This document shows positions 33,545 to 41,139 of a stretch of 64,000 bases of DNA, one piece after another. Numbering within the stretch: the first letter of the stretch is position 1; every line of letters begins with the position of its first letter. The stretch comes from CASFRF01 sp031549345. GTDB lineage: Bacteria > Verrucomicrobiota > Lentisphaeria > Victivallales > Victivallaceae. Both the position numbers and the translations under genes were made by a program. The notes under the pieces are model-generated. The model made no database searches. It was not told the DNA's origin and worked only from the letters and a program-made list of their open reading frames with translations. The stretch is from positions 1 through 64,000 of the forward strand of contig JAVBPY010000006.1 in assembly GCA_031549345.1 (NCBI GenBank), given 5' to 3'.

Positions 33545-34376
33545 TCGCATTGTTCTCCTCCGGCGCGTGGAGGGTGCCCCAGAGGAGGCGGGTGAGTTCG
33601 GTGCGCTGTCCCGGACGGAGGGTTCCGGGGGAGGCGGCGCGGTAGAGGGCATGGCGGAGCGTTTCCGCGTCGGTCGTTTCGCATCCCGCGAGGCGGCGCA
33701 GAAGCCCCGGATCGCGCAAAAGGCCCCGCGCGGCCATGAGGCCTGCCGGATTGAACGCGGCGAGGAGTTTCCGGGCGTCCTCTTCCGTATCGATGTCGCC
33801 GTTGAGGACGACGGGTACGTTGTTTGCGTACGCCATCATGCGTCCGAAGCGCTCCATGCGGCGCGGCGCGGGGGCGTAGAGTTCGGCGACGGTGCGGTAG
33901 TGGAAGTAGAGTTTTTCCGCGCCCCCTTCCAGGAGGGCTTCCGCAAGGCGTGGCAACTCGGTTTCGGACGCGTAGCCGGCGCGGAATTTCGCGCTGACCG
34001 GAATGCGCACGCTCCTGCGTATTGTTTGTAGAATTTTTGTAAGGTGCGGCGCGTTGCGCAATGCGCCGCCGCCCGCGCCGCCGGAGCAGACCTGGCGGCT
34101 CGGGCAGCCGAAATTCAGGTTGATTTCCTGCGCCCCTAGCGCCGCAAAGCACGCCGCGCCCTCAGCCAGCAACGCGGCATCGACGCCCATAAGCTGAACC
34201 GTCGTCGGTTTCCCCGCGAAGGGTTCAAGGAATGCGCGGAAAATTTTTTCACGCGGCAATCCGGAGGAGAGGCGGAAAAAAGGCGTCATCCAACGATCGA
34301 CAAGGTCAAGCCTGGTGAATGCCCCGAGCAGCGCCGGGTGCATCACTCCCTCCATCGGTCCGGGCCAGAATTCCAT
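33522..34376 (-). CDS. dus: tRNA-dihydrouridine synthase
   Basis: This 284-residue FMN enzyme reduces uridines in tRNA to dihydrouridine. The barrel starts WPGPMEGVMHPALLGAF, has INLNFGCPSRQVCSGGAGGGAL, where the conserved Cys-Pro and the Cys-containing loop lie, then VRIPVSAKFRAGY, the LYFHYRT segment (HxR motif) and VPVVLNGDIDT. ATG 34376 is 5 bases after the hisB stop; the frame is open further upstream but that part is antisense-shifted hisB sequence. The last eight residues (AIREGKNF) and the stop come from the hairpin repeat at 33431-33544, so the native C-terminus seems to have been replaced when the element arrived. Which Dus subfamily it is cannot be fixed from here. Confidence 0.88.
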   Translation of the reverse strand: MEFWPGPMEGVMHPALLGAFTRLDLVDRWMTPFFRLSSGLPREKIFRAFLEPFAGKPTTVQLMGVDAALLAEGAACFAALGAQEINLNFGCPSRQVCSGGAGGGALRNAPHLTKILQTIRRSVRIPVSAKFRAGYASETELPRLAEALLEGGAEKLYFHYRTVAELYAPAPRRMERFGRMMAYANNVPVVLNGDIDTEEDARKLLAAFNPAGLMAARGLLRDPGLLRRLAGCETTDAETLRHALYRAASPGTLRPGQRTELTRLLWGTLHAPEENNAIREGKNF

Positions 34377-34381
34377 ATTTT

Positions 34382-34966
34382 TTAGAGTTGGCCCTTGGTC
34401 GAAAGCACCCCTTCGATGCGCGGATCGAATTGCGTCGCCTGGTCCAACGCTTTGGCGAGGGCTTTGAATATCCCTTCGAACACGTGGTGGACTTCCGCCC
34501 CGGAGAGCTGTTTGATGTGGAGATTCATTCCGGAGGATACGGCGAACGCCTGGAAAAATTCGTGGAAAAGGCGCACATCGAGATGCAGGATATAGTCCGC
34601 GGGGGGCGTTACGTCGTACACCAGGTACGGGCGTCCGGAGAGATCCAGCGCCACAAGAAGAAGCGCTTCGTCCATTGGAAGGATTGTGTGGCCGTAGCGG
34701 CGAATGCCTTTTTTGTCGCCGAGCGCCTTCTTGAGCGCTTCGCCCAGGACAAGGCCGAGGTCTTCCATCGTATGGTGGCAATCCACCTCCAGATCCCCGT
34801 GTGCGGCAACGTCCAAATCGAACAGGCCGTGGCGGGCAAAGAGTTCGAGCATGTGGTTCATGAACGGGATGCCGCAGTCGATTTTTCCTTGTCCCGTTCC
34901 GTCGAGGCACAGGCGGATAAAAATATTGGTTTCGCGGGTGGTTCGTTTTACTTCGGCGTGTCGCAT
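34382..34966 (-). CDS. hisB: Imidazoleglycerol-phosphate dehydratase
   Basis: This 194-residue enzyme performs the sixth step of histidine synthesis. The family motifs are clear: RTTRETNI near the start, GIPFMNHMLELFARHGLFDL, DCHHTMEDLGLVLGEAL, MDEALLLVALDLSGRPYL and HHVFEGIFKALAKAL, with the His and Glu residues that bind two Mn ions. It is the monofunctional type without a phosphatase domain. The ATG follows AGGAG and overlaps the preceding gene by 19 bases. No other his genes are nearby, so this hisB lies outside a his operon. Confidence 0.96.
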   Translation of the reverse strand: MRHAEVKRTTRETNIFIRLCLDGTGQGKIDCGIPFMNHMLELFARHGLFDLDVAAHGDLEVDCHHTMEDLGLVLGEALKKALGDKKGIRRYGHTILPMDEALLLVALDLSGRPYLVYDVTPPADYILHLDVRLFHEFFQAFAVSSGMNLHIKQLSGAEVHHVFEGIFKALAKALDQATQFDPRIEGVLSTKGQL

Positions 34967-35802
34967 GATGTTTTCTCCTGAACGTTGTCGTCGTCTTCAA
35001 ACGGCGGAAAATAAGGATAGGGAAGGAAATCCAGCGGTTCGCCGTCTTCGGCGCCGCTCAAGGCTTGCCCGATGGTCTGGATGTAACGGAAGCTGTCGCT
35101 GTTGACCGCGTAGGCCATAAGTTGGAGGAGCGCGTAATTGAGCAGTGCGCGGGCATCCCAGCGTTCCACATTGACCGGACCGGGTTTGTTTTCGATCTGG
35201 AACCCGCGTCCGGGGAAGAAAAGGCGTCCTGCCCGGTCGCGCAGCGCGAATTCGCCGAGGACGCGGACAAGTTGGTATAGCTCGGGTTTCCCCTGCTCCG
35301 CGAGCGCCATACCCATGGCGCAGACGAGAGAGGGCGCGCCGCAATGTTGTTCGATCACGGTCCCCAGGCAGTACGATTCCGGGGTCAGCGTACTCTCCGG
35401 GAGCGCTTGGATGCCGGCGCGGCGAAAGCCGTAGACGAGCTCTTCGAGTGTTTCAAAAGAACCGAAGTCGCGCCGGAAGCGCGTCCACAGCTCTTCCAGA
35501 TCCGGCCGGGAATCGTTGTCGAACCATTGCAGGTGTACTTCAATCAATCCATCCGGCCAGGAAACGTTTTCGTCGTAAATGACGTCCAGAAAATGTTTTC
35601 GTCTCTGGCGCAGCGTGATCGCCGCCTGAAGCTGATGCGATCGTCGGCGCAGCAGAGGGTCGGTACTCTCCTGGAGCGTGGCGAGGACATCGCCCAGCTC
35701 GGCTTCGCGGAAAAGGAGTTCGCTCATGGCAACGACCGCGACGCGTTCGTCGGGGTCGTCGAGCAACGCGATCAAGTGAGGTATTTCACGATTCGTTTTC
35801 AC
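34948..35802 (-). CDS. HEAT-like/SirB1-type protein, function unknown
   Basis: This 284-residue soluble protein begins with a HEAT-like helical part (IPHLIALLDDPDERVAVVAM, then VLATLQESTDPLLRRRSHQL). A middle domain (LPESTLTPESYCLGTVIEQH, CGAPSLVCAMGMALAEQG) recalls the SirB1/transglutaminase-like fold (family pattern NSYL..VLERRxGxPxSL). The Cys-His-Asp triad is not obvious. The C-terminus is acidic (FPPFEDDDNV). It starts at a GTG that overlaps the exonuclease gene by 17 bases and overlaps hisB by 19, so it is firmly part of this operon. The fold assignment is weak. Confidence 0.68.
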   Translation of the reverse strand: MKTNREIPHLIALLDDPDERVAVVAMSELLFREAELGDVLATLQESTDPLLRRRSHQLQAAITLRQRRKHFLDVIYDENVSWPDGLIEVHLQWFDNDSRPDLEELWTRFRRDFGSFETLEELVYGFRRAGIQALPESTLTPESYCLGTVIEQHCGAPSLVCAMGMALAEQGKPELYQLVRVLGEFALRDRAGRLFFPGRGFQIENKPGPVNVERWDARALLNYALLQLMAYAVNSDSFRYIQTIGQALSGAEDGEPLDFLPYPYFPPFEDDDNVQEKTSCDTPK

Positions 35803-36586
35803 CGGTGTTCTTTCGTTCCGGGAATTGCCCGAGAAGGGCGTTTCGGCAGATGGATTTGACCTCTTCGGAAAAATCGCCGCGGAGAATCCAATTCAAAAAA
35901 CTCGGATCGTTCAGTGCCACATCGCGGAGTGAACGCCCGGTATTTTTGCCGAAATTCACCACCACGTCCGAGCCGACCCACTTGAAGCGCCGCGTACGGT
36001 CGAGCATGTCCGGGTCGCGCTGGTCGCTGAACTCCGCCAGCGCCGCCACGTCCGGCGAAAGCTCCGGGTGGCGCGCAACCTGTCCGAGAAGCACTTCCCA
36101 CGTGGCCCGCGCATCCGCCCCCGCGCCGTGGGCCCCTTCCAGCGTCTTCCCGCAGAAGAACGAGTACGCCGCCGACAATGTCCGCGGGTAGAGTTTGCAG
36201 AAAATCGCGTAGGCGTCCACCAGTTTCCGCCCTTCCAATGAAAAGTCGCATCCCACGCGCGCGAATTCCGCCTGAAGCATCGGTACGTCGAAATTCAAAA
36301 TATTGTACCCGGCAAGATCGCACCCATCTAGGAAACGGGCAAGCTTTTCGGCCACGTCGGCGAAGGCGGGGGCATCGGCGACATCGGCGTCGGTGATGCC
36401 GTGTACCGCGCTGGCGGCCGGCGGAATGGGGATTCCGGGATTCAGACGTGTTACCGCTTCGCTCCGGCGTCCGTCCGGATGAATTTTCAGTACGGCGATT
36501 TCCACGATCCGGTCGCGCGACGGGAGCACGCCGGTGCTTTCTATATCGAAACAAACAATGGGACGTTCGAGCTTTAATTCAGTCAT
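35786..36586 (-). CDS. DEDDh 3'-5' exonuclease (DnaQ-like)
   Basis: This 266-residue protein has an exonuclease domain with the DEDDh residues: FDIESTG (first Asp, Glu), LAGYNILNFDVPML (second Asp) and HGAGADARAT (His and last Asp). The C-terminal part (VVNFGKNTGRSLRDVALNDP, then FLNWILRGDFSEEVKSI) is the small domain found at the end of many stand-alone DnaQ-like exonucleases. It would degrade DNA or RNA 3' ends during repair or proofreading. The start overlaps the AraC stop by 8 bases. Confidence 0.88.
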   Translation of the reverse strand: MTELKLERPIVCFDIESTGVLPSRDRIVEIAVLKIHPDGRRSEAVTRLNPGIPIPPAASAVHGITDADVADAPAFADVAEKLARFLDGCDLAGYNILNFDVPMLQAEFARVGCDFSLEGRKLVDAYAIFCKLYPRTLSAAYSFFCGKTLEGAHGAGADARATWEVLLGQVARHPELSPDVAALAEFSDQRDPDMLDRTRRFKWVGSDVVVNFGKNTGRSLRDVALNDPSFLNWILRGDFSEEVKSICRNALLGQFPERKNTGENES

Positions 36587-37469
36587 GGACGGATTCTTTC
36601 TCTTTTTCCGTACTGTAGCACGGCGTGCCGGATTTTACCAATGAAGGGTGTTGAATTTCCGCGGAAAGACGGCTGTAGAGCCCCGGAGGATGGCCGAAAT
36701 ATTCCTTGAATTTCCGTCGGAAATGGAACTCATTGCGGAAACCGAGCGCTTCCGCCGTTTCCTTGACTGTTTTGCCCGCGTCGAAAAGCTCCCGTGCCTG
36801 CAGCATTTTGCGGTGCAGGAGATAATGGGCGGGCGACATGCTGAATGCGGCATGCACAATCCGCCGGAAATGCGGAACGCTCAGAGAACAACGCCGGGCC
36901 GCCTCGGAAAGGCTCCAAAAAAAACTTTCGGGGTTTTCCAGCGCGTCCAGGCGCGGATCGGAATGCCGTCGGGGAGCGAGAAAGGCGGCGAACATTTTCA
37001 GCAGAATTGCCTTCCGCGCCAGCTCCGCTCCCGGCGTCGGATGGAGGATCCGCAATTCACGCAACGCCTCGAGGACGGCCGCCGCGCCTTGGCGGAGGAT
37101 GGGTGCGGCGGGTGCAAAATAATTGTTGCGGAGGAGCTCTTCCATCTCCGCCCCGTCCCAGACGATCCAGGCAGTGCTCCAAATGCCTTCGCTTCCGTAA
37201 CGCGCGCCTTCTTCGGGGAAGAGCAGAATTGCATCGCCGGTGCGCAATGCGGCGCGTTCACCCGCCGTATTTTCGTAAAAGCCTTTTCCAGCGGTTACCG
37301 CGACGGCCGCATAAAGGCCGAGGCGGCGGAAATTCTCCGGCATCGGATCGTTCGATTGTTTCCGCATTCCGGTACGGTCCAGCCAGAGGCGGAGGCTTGT
37401 TTCTTCCGGAAGGGGGATTCGCCTGTTTTCCGAGCGATAAATTTTCATGATCGATTTAGATATATCCAT
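36579..37469 (-). CDS. AraC-family transcriptional regulator
   Basis: The protein has an N-terminal cupin-like sensing part (RLGLYAAVAVTAGKGFYENT, ERAALRTGDAILLFPEEGAR) and a C-terminal double HTH (RCSLSVPHFRRIVHAAFSMS, MLQARELFDAGKTVKETAEALGF, then RKFKEYFGHPPGLYS). It is divergent from the URO-D-family gene at 37554, a common pairing in Lentisphaerae, and may control it. The start is uncertain: ATG 37469 is used here, ATG 37448 (MKIYRSENRR) is as good, and a TTG at 37508 would overlap the divergent promoter. It heads the overlapping run to exo, the HEAT-like gene, hisB and dus. Confidence 0.87.
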   Translation of the reverse strand: MDISKSIMKIYRSENRRIPLPEETSLRLWLDRTGMRKQSNDPMPENFRRLGLYAAVAVTAGKGFYENTAGERAALRTGDAILLFPEEGARYGSEGIWSTAWIVWDGAEMEELLRNNYFAPAAPILRQGAAAVLEALRELRILHPTPGAELARKAILLKMFAAFLAPRRHSDPRLDALENPESFFWSLSEAARRCSLSVPHFRRIVHAAFSMSPAHYLLHRKMLQARELFDAGKTVKETAEALGFRNEFHFRRKFKEYFGHPPGLYSRLSAEIQHPSLVKSGTPCYSTEKEKESVHD

Positions 37470-37494
37470 GATTATTTTTGAGGATATTTTTCTG

Positions 37495-37522
37495 TTGTAT
37501 TCAAACAATAACGGTATATACT
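37495..37522 (+). promoter_or_regulatory. Promoter of the URO-D-family gene
   Basis: TTGTAT (37495-37500) and TATACT (37517-37522) are 16 bases apart, 31 bases before the ATG. It sits right next to the AraC gene start, so the AraC protein could act here. Confidence 0.75.
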
Positions 37523-37553
37523 AAAATTACAAGCAGCAACAAGGAGAAAAAGC

Positions 37554-38690
37554 ATGAATGCCCGTGAAGCGCGAATCGCCACTTTGACTTTCGGCCGCCC
37601 GGACCGTGTCCCCTTTGAACCGGGATACGGACGCAAATCCACCATGGAACGCTGGCGGAAGGAGGGGCTCGACCCATCGTTGGACAGTTGGCAGGCCATC
37701 GGCGCGGCCTATGCCGCCGCGGGGGGACGTTTGGCGCTTCCGCCGCGGAATCCGGGATTCGCCTGCCGCAGCGCCATGATCCCCGCTTTCGAGGAGAAGG
37801 TGATTGAAGTTCGGCCGAATTCCCAGATCGTACAGGATTGGAAGGGAAATATTTGCGAGATCGGGCTGGAGTTCGATCTGAGTTATCTGCGTTCCGCCGT
37901 GGATTTTGTAACCCGGAGTTGGATTAAATGTCCCGTCGAAACACGCGCCGACTGGGTGGACATGCAACGCCGTTACAATCCGGCGTCCGAAGGGCGTTTT
38001 CCGGTGGATGCCGCGGAGCTCGGCCGCCAGCTGAAAAATCGCGAAGGGTACATCAAGCTGGGTCTGAGCGGTCCTTTCTGGCAAATGCGCGAATGGTGCG
38101 GCTTCGAGCCCTTGTGCATGATGTTTTACGACGACACGGCGCTGGTGGAGGAGATGATCGAATTCTGGGAGAATTACATCTCTTCCTTCCTGGCGCGCTT
38201 GTTCGAATACGTTGTCCCCGATGAGATTTGCGTCAGCGAAGACATGGCGTATAAAGAACACTCCATGCTCTCCCCTGGCATGGCGCGGCAGTATTTGCTC
38301 CCCACATGGAGCCGTTGGGGCGAGCAAATGCGCCGCGCGGGCGTTCCGGTTTATTCCGTGGATTCCGACGGTTTTATCGGCGAATTGATTCCTCTTTGGA
38401 TTGAGGCCGGAGTGCAAGCCTGCGACCCCATCGAAGTGGCCGCCGGTAACGACATCGTTGACTTCCGTCGCCGGTTCGGGCGCGAAATGGCCTATTCCGG
38501 CGGCGTGGATAAGCGCGAGATCGCCAAGGGCGGCCGCGCCATCGAACGAGAAATCGCCCGCCTCCGCCCGGTGATCGACGACGGCGGCTTTGTTCCCGGC
38601 TGCGACCATGCGGTTCCCTCGGACGTTTCCTGGCCGGCGTTCATCGACTACTGCCGCGAGCTCGGAAAGGCGACAGGATGGATTTCTTGA
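37554..38690 (+). CDS. Uroporphyrinogen decarboxylase (URO-D)-family protein
   Basis: This 378-residue protein has the URO-D fold as seen in corrinoid methyltransferases (MtaA/CmuA relatives) and in a large uncharacterised Lentisphaerae/Firmicutes group. Visible motifs: LTFGRPDRVPFEPGYG at the start, GLSGPFWQMREWCGFEPLC, ICVSEDMAYKEHSMLSPGM, PVYSVDSDGFIGELIPLW, and the C-terminal VPGCDHAVPSDVSWPAFIDY. The HemE N-terminal signature is lacking, so haem synthesis is unlikely; methyl transfer is inferred. AAGGAG precedes the ATG. It is divergent from an AraC regulator and ends in a terminator, so it is a single-gene unit. Confidence 0.85.
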   Translation: MNAREARIATLTFGRPDRVPFEPGYGRKSTMERWRKEGLDPSLDSWQAIGAAYAAAGGRLALPPRNPGFACRSAMIPAFEEKVIEVRPNSQIVQDWKGNICEIGLEFDLSYLRSAVDFVTRSWIKCPVETRADWVDMQRRYNPASEGRFPVDAAELGRQLKNREGYIKLGLSGPFWQMREWCGFEPLCMMFYDDTALVEEMIEFWENYISSFLARLFEYVVPDEICVSEDMAYKEHSMLSPGMARQYLLPTWSRWGEQMRRAGVPVYSVDSDGFIGELIPLWIEAGVQACDPIEVAAGNDIVDFRRRFGREMAYSGGVDKREIAKGGRAIEREIARLRPVIDDGGFVPGCDHAVPSDVSWPAFIDYCRELGKATGWIS

Positions 38691-38707
38691 GCATACGGTT
38701 ATAAAAA

Positions 38708-38734
38708 AAGCCCGCATTTTTGCGGGCTTCTTTG
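38708..38734. terminator. Bidirectional intrinsic terminator
   Basis: AAGCCCGCA pairs with TGCGGGCTT around loop TTTT. T-rich sequence lies on the right and an A run on the left, so it can serve both the URO-D gene and the minus-strand unit that ends at 38738. Confidence 0.85.
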
Positions 38735-38737
38735 TTT

Positions 38738-38905
38738 TTATGCGTCGGTTTTGCTTAATCTTTCCTCAAGATTGCGCTTCCTTTGAGTATATTCATTCCG
38801 GATAAGCTGAAACTCGGTTTCCAGGAGATCAAGCTCCTGCAGGAGCTCGAGCCGTTCGCGGGCGATCCGGATTTTTTCTTGCGCAGGGATTGACGGATTT
38901 TGCAT
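38738..38905 (-). CDS. Small coiled-coil protein (55 aa)
   Basis: An ATG with GGAGG 4 bases upstream opens a 55-codon frame. The product is almost wholly helical and charged (QEKIRIARERLELLQELDLL, then NEYTQRKRNLEERLSK), with heptad-like Leu spacing, and probably oligomerises. It overlaps the 3' part of the minus-strand gene at 38755-39339 in another frame by about 150 bases. Strong RBS and sensible composition make it the more believable reading of that overlap. No family recognised. Confidence 0.55.
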   Translation of the reverse strand: MQNPSIPAQEKIRIARERLELLQELDLLETEFQLIRNEYTQRKRNLEERLSKTDA

Positions 38906-39339
38906 ACTTCCTCCATAAAGGTGGTTTGTGGATGACTGCGGTTCCGGCACTGCCGGTTCCGCAGAAGGATTTCGAGTTCGGGAACGCTGGCGCACCATTT
39001 TTTAACGGCCTTATGTACAGCCTGACGCGAGAGATTGCGCATTTGGGCAAGTTCCTCACACGTTGCGTCCGGGTTGCCGAGTTTGGCGCTGACGAGTTCC
39101 AGCGTATTGACATCCAGCGCGGCCATGAAGCTGATGACCTCCATGAGTTCGGCACGGGTGTGGCGCGGACTATTTTGCTCTTCGGGCGTATCTTCGTATT
39201 CCAGCGGCGCCGAAGCGCCAAGTTCGCTGATTCTTGCACGGGGCAGTAAAGGGATTTCGCCGGCTTCGCGGCAATATTTTTTCAGGGGGCATTTTCTGCA
39301 TTTCGTTGCGGCGGCGTCGAATTTTGAGTAGCATTCCAT
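38755..39339 (-). CDS. HTH protein with Cys-rich N-terminus
   Basis: The 194-codon frame begins MECYSKFDAAATKCRKCPLK with a CxxCPLKKYC cluster that may bind zinc or an iron-sulphur centre. It then has a helix-turn-helix (EELAQMRNLSRQAVHKAVKKW). It follows the 59-residue HTH gene by 40 bases and is probably co-transcribed. The start lacks a Shine-Dalgarno sequence on its own strand, so it may depend on coupling or begin elsewhere. The last 50 codons overlap the small coiled-coil gene and have a poor composition (Ser/Lys-rich), so the true end may be shorter. The regulatory role is inferred from the HTH. Confidence 0.6.
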   Translation of the reverse strand: MECYSKFDAAATKCRKCPLKKYCREAGEIPLLPRARISELGASAPLEYEDTPEEQNSPRHTRAELMEVISFMAALDVNTLELVSAKLGNPDATCEELAQMRNLSRQAVHKAVKKWCASVPELEILLRNRQCRNRSHPQTTFMEEVCKIRQSLRKKKSGSPANGSSSCRSLISWKPSFSLSGMNILKGSAILRKD

Positions 39340-39379
39340 AGGGGAGGTCCGTGGGGGTTGGGTTGTTCGAGGAAGGGCA

Positions 39380-39559
39380 CTATTCCAGAAGGAATACCGG
39401 ATCGCAATTAAGCACGCGCGCATAACGCCGCGCGGTGCTGATGTTGCGTATGCCGTGTTTCAGCCGCATGGAGATGGCGGCCTTGCTGACCCCCAGTTCG
39501 GCGGCCAATTCGGACTGCTTGATTTTTCGTGATTTCACCATCTTCGCAAGAGAACTCAT
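39380..39559 (-). CDS. Minimal HTH protein (59 aa)
   Basis: This short gene reads MSSLAKMVKSRKIKQSELAA, then ELGVSKAAISMRLKHGIRNI and STARRYARVLNCDPVFLLE: one Cro/CI-type helix-turn-helix and nothing else. GAGG lies 7 bases before the ATG. It resembles the 60-residue protein at 12339-12521 (GLRNSAAARRYAAALGC) and, like it, is divergent from a larger XRE regulator, here at 39740. The pair looks like a Cro/CI-style switch. Confidence 0.75.
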   Translation of the reverse strand: MSSLAKMVKSRKIKQSELAAELGVSKAAISMRLKHGIRNISTARRYARVLNCDPVFLLE

Positions 39560-39739
39560 TTGTTAACCTCATTTGTTGTTTTGTGTAGGAAATGCTTAAA
39601 ATATACCTAGAATCAAAGTGAAAATCAACAAAATTACTGAAAAAATAATCTTCTTTCCTTGAAGTTAACGTAAACATGCATTATTTGTATTGATATGTTA
39701 AAGATAAAATTAACTTGATTCAAAACGGGGGCATTGGTG
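39560..39739. promoter_or_regulatory. AT-rich divergent control region
   Basis: The 180 bases between the divergent HTH genes are AT-rich and contain two palindromic GTTAAC sites (39562-39567 and 39664-39669), the first overlapping the ribosome binding area of the minus-strand gene. Repeated sites in this position are likely operators. No clean promoter pair could be fixed. Confidence 0.45.
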
Positions 39740-40453
39740 ATGAAGGCGCATATCAATGGATGGCCGCTTTTGGAACGTTATTTGCGGCTTCAGGGCCGGA
39801 CGCAGTCGGATTTGGCGCGTCTTCTTCAAGTTACCCCTTCGGCGATAAGCCAGTTCAAGAACGGGCGCAGCCAGTGCGGTACGGAACAGTTGCGCGTGCT
39901 TGTCCATGGACTCCGGATGTCGTCCGCCGATACGGAGATTTTTTACTCGCTTATTTTTCAGGCGCGCATCCTGGGGACGGCGGATGCGCCGTTTCACGTC
40001 CGGCGCGCGGAAGGAGGGCTCGGTGATGAAGGATACTCGATTGAAGTTCCAATTTTGAAAGAAGAGGCGATGCTTTTCTTCCGGCCCGCGCTGGAGCATT
40101 GTTCCGCATTTATCCGCCAGCATTCGACGGAGCGTCTTTCGTGCGGCGTTTCCGGCGTCAGCGCGGCCGTGCGTTTCGAAGAGCTTCGACGCCCTTTCCG
40201 ATTGCCCGCGCATTGCTTTTTATTGATTGATTGCGTGCGTTATCCGGAGGAGGGCGATCTCGTTTATTTCCGCTTGCGCGAACGCTCTCCCCTGATTGCG
40301 TACTGTCGCTTCAAGGAAGGCGGACTTGAGCTTGATCCGCGTGAATTTGGCGGCAATGTTTTTCGGATCGAAGAGCAATCGGATTTCTCGCTCCTCTCCT
40401 GGGCGTTTCCTGTACGCGGTATTCTCGTCGATTCCCGTTACGTGAAGAGTTGA
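39740..40453 (+). CDS. XRE regulator with S24/LexA-like C-terminal domain
   Basis: The 237-residue protein has an N-terminal HTH (LERYLRLQGRTQSDLARLLQ, then VTPSAISQFKNGRSQCG). Its C-terminal beta-rich domain resembles the LexA/CI peptidase fold (FLLIDCVRYPEEGDLVYFRL, RSPLIAYCRF, SWAFPVRGILVDSR). The Ser-Lys dyad needed for self-cleavage is not evident. ATG 39740 follows GGGG; a TTG six bases earlier is less likely. It is divergent from the minimal HTH gene and reads toward the V-ATPase genes, which have their own promoter. A phage-repressor-like origin is possible, but no phage genes are near. Confidence 0.75.
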   Translation: MKAHINGWPLLERYLRLQGRTQSDLARLLQVTPSAISQFKNGRSQCGTEQLRVLVHGLRMSSADTEIFYSLIFQARILGTADAPFHVRRAEGGLGDEGYSIEVPILKEEAMLFFRPALEHCSAFIRQHSTERLSCGVSGVSAAVRFEELRRPFRLPAHCFLLIDCVRYPEEGDLVYFRLRERSPLIAYCRFKEGGLELDPREFGGNVFRIEEQSDFSLLSWAFPVRGILVDSRYVKS

Positions 40454-40474
40454 TTCCAAAAGTTGAAATTGGAC

Positions 40475-40502
40475 TTGTAAAGCGGAAAAAAACAAGTAAA
40501 GT
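40475..40502 (+). promoter_or_regulatory. Promoter of the V-ATPase operon
   Basis: TTGTAA (40475-40480) and TAAAGT (40497-40502) are 16 bases apart, 49 bases before the first ATG of the operon. Confidence 0.6.
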
Positions 40503-40551
40503 AATCGGCGGTGCTGTAGTACGAACAACGGTGTATTTTTAAGGAGGGAGC

Positions 40552-41139
40552 ATGGCCGAAGAACTGCAAAGTCTTCTCGCGCGAATCAATGAGGACGGTG
40601 TCCGGCAGGCCGAGGCAAAGCGGGATGAAATAATCGGCGCCGCACAGGCGGAGGCGGAAAAGATGCGTGCCGAAGCCAAGGCGGAGGCGGAAAAAATAGT
40701 GGAAAAAGGCAAGGCCGACTCCAAGCGTCTCCATGAACGCGCCGAACATGCCATTCGCCAGGCGGCCCGCGATGTCTTGCTTGACCTGCGCGGCGAGCTG
40801 GAACGCCGTTTGCGCAACGCGATCGGCGAAGCTTCCTCCGCGGCGCTTACTCCTGAGTTGATGGCGGATATTGTCGGCAGGCTTTCGAAATCTTTGCCCG
40901 AAGGGGAAATTTCCATCCGCAGCGCGGTGAAGGATACGAAAAAGCTCGATGCGGCGCTCGACGGCGTGTTGGGGGAAAGTTTCCGGAAGAACGGCCGCGT
41001 CCTGGGGGATGCTTCGCTCTCCGGCGGCATGGAAGTGAGTTTCACCGATGGAAAAGTCTATTTTGATTTCACCGACGCCGCCCTCACGGATTTGATCTCC
41101 ACCTACGCCGGCGCGCGCCTGACGGAGCTTTTGAAATGA
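40552..41139 (+). CDS. V-type ATPase subunit E
   Basis: This 195-residue peripheral-stalk subunit begins with a long charged helix (AEAKRDEIIGAAQAEAEKMR, AEAKAEAEKIVEKGKADSKR) and ends in a compact domain (LGDASLSGGMEVSFTDGKVY, FDFTDAALTDLISTYAGARL) typical of bacterial and archaeal subunit E. It links the catalytic head to the membrane sector. AAGGAGG precedes the ATG, and the stop overlaps the subunit A start (ATGA). It opens the E-A-B order. Confidence 0.9.
   Translation: MAEELQSLLARINEDGVRQAEAKRDEIIGAAQAEAEKMRAEAKAEAEKIVEKGKADSKRLHERAEHAIRQAARDVLLDLRGELERRLRNAIGEASSAALTPELMADIVGRLSKSLPEGEISIRSAVKDTKKLDAALDGVLGESFRKNGRVLGDASLSGGMEVSFTDGKVYFDFTDAALTDLISTYAGARLTELLK

Noticed and set aside
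33395..33652. Short frames on both strands over the hairpin repeat, also at 1439-1654
   Set aside because: They are translations of the repeat itself. Similar short products come from both copies only because the DNA is shared.
39560..40453. Prophage start at the second HTH module
   Set aside because: The divergent HTH pair looks phage-like, but no integrase, structural or replication genes are nearby, and housekeeping V-ATPase genes follow at once.
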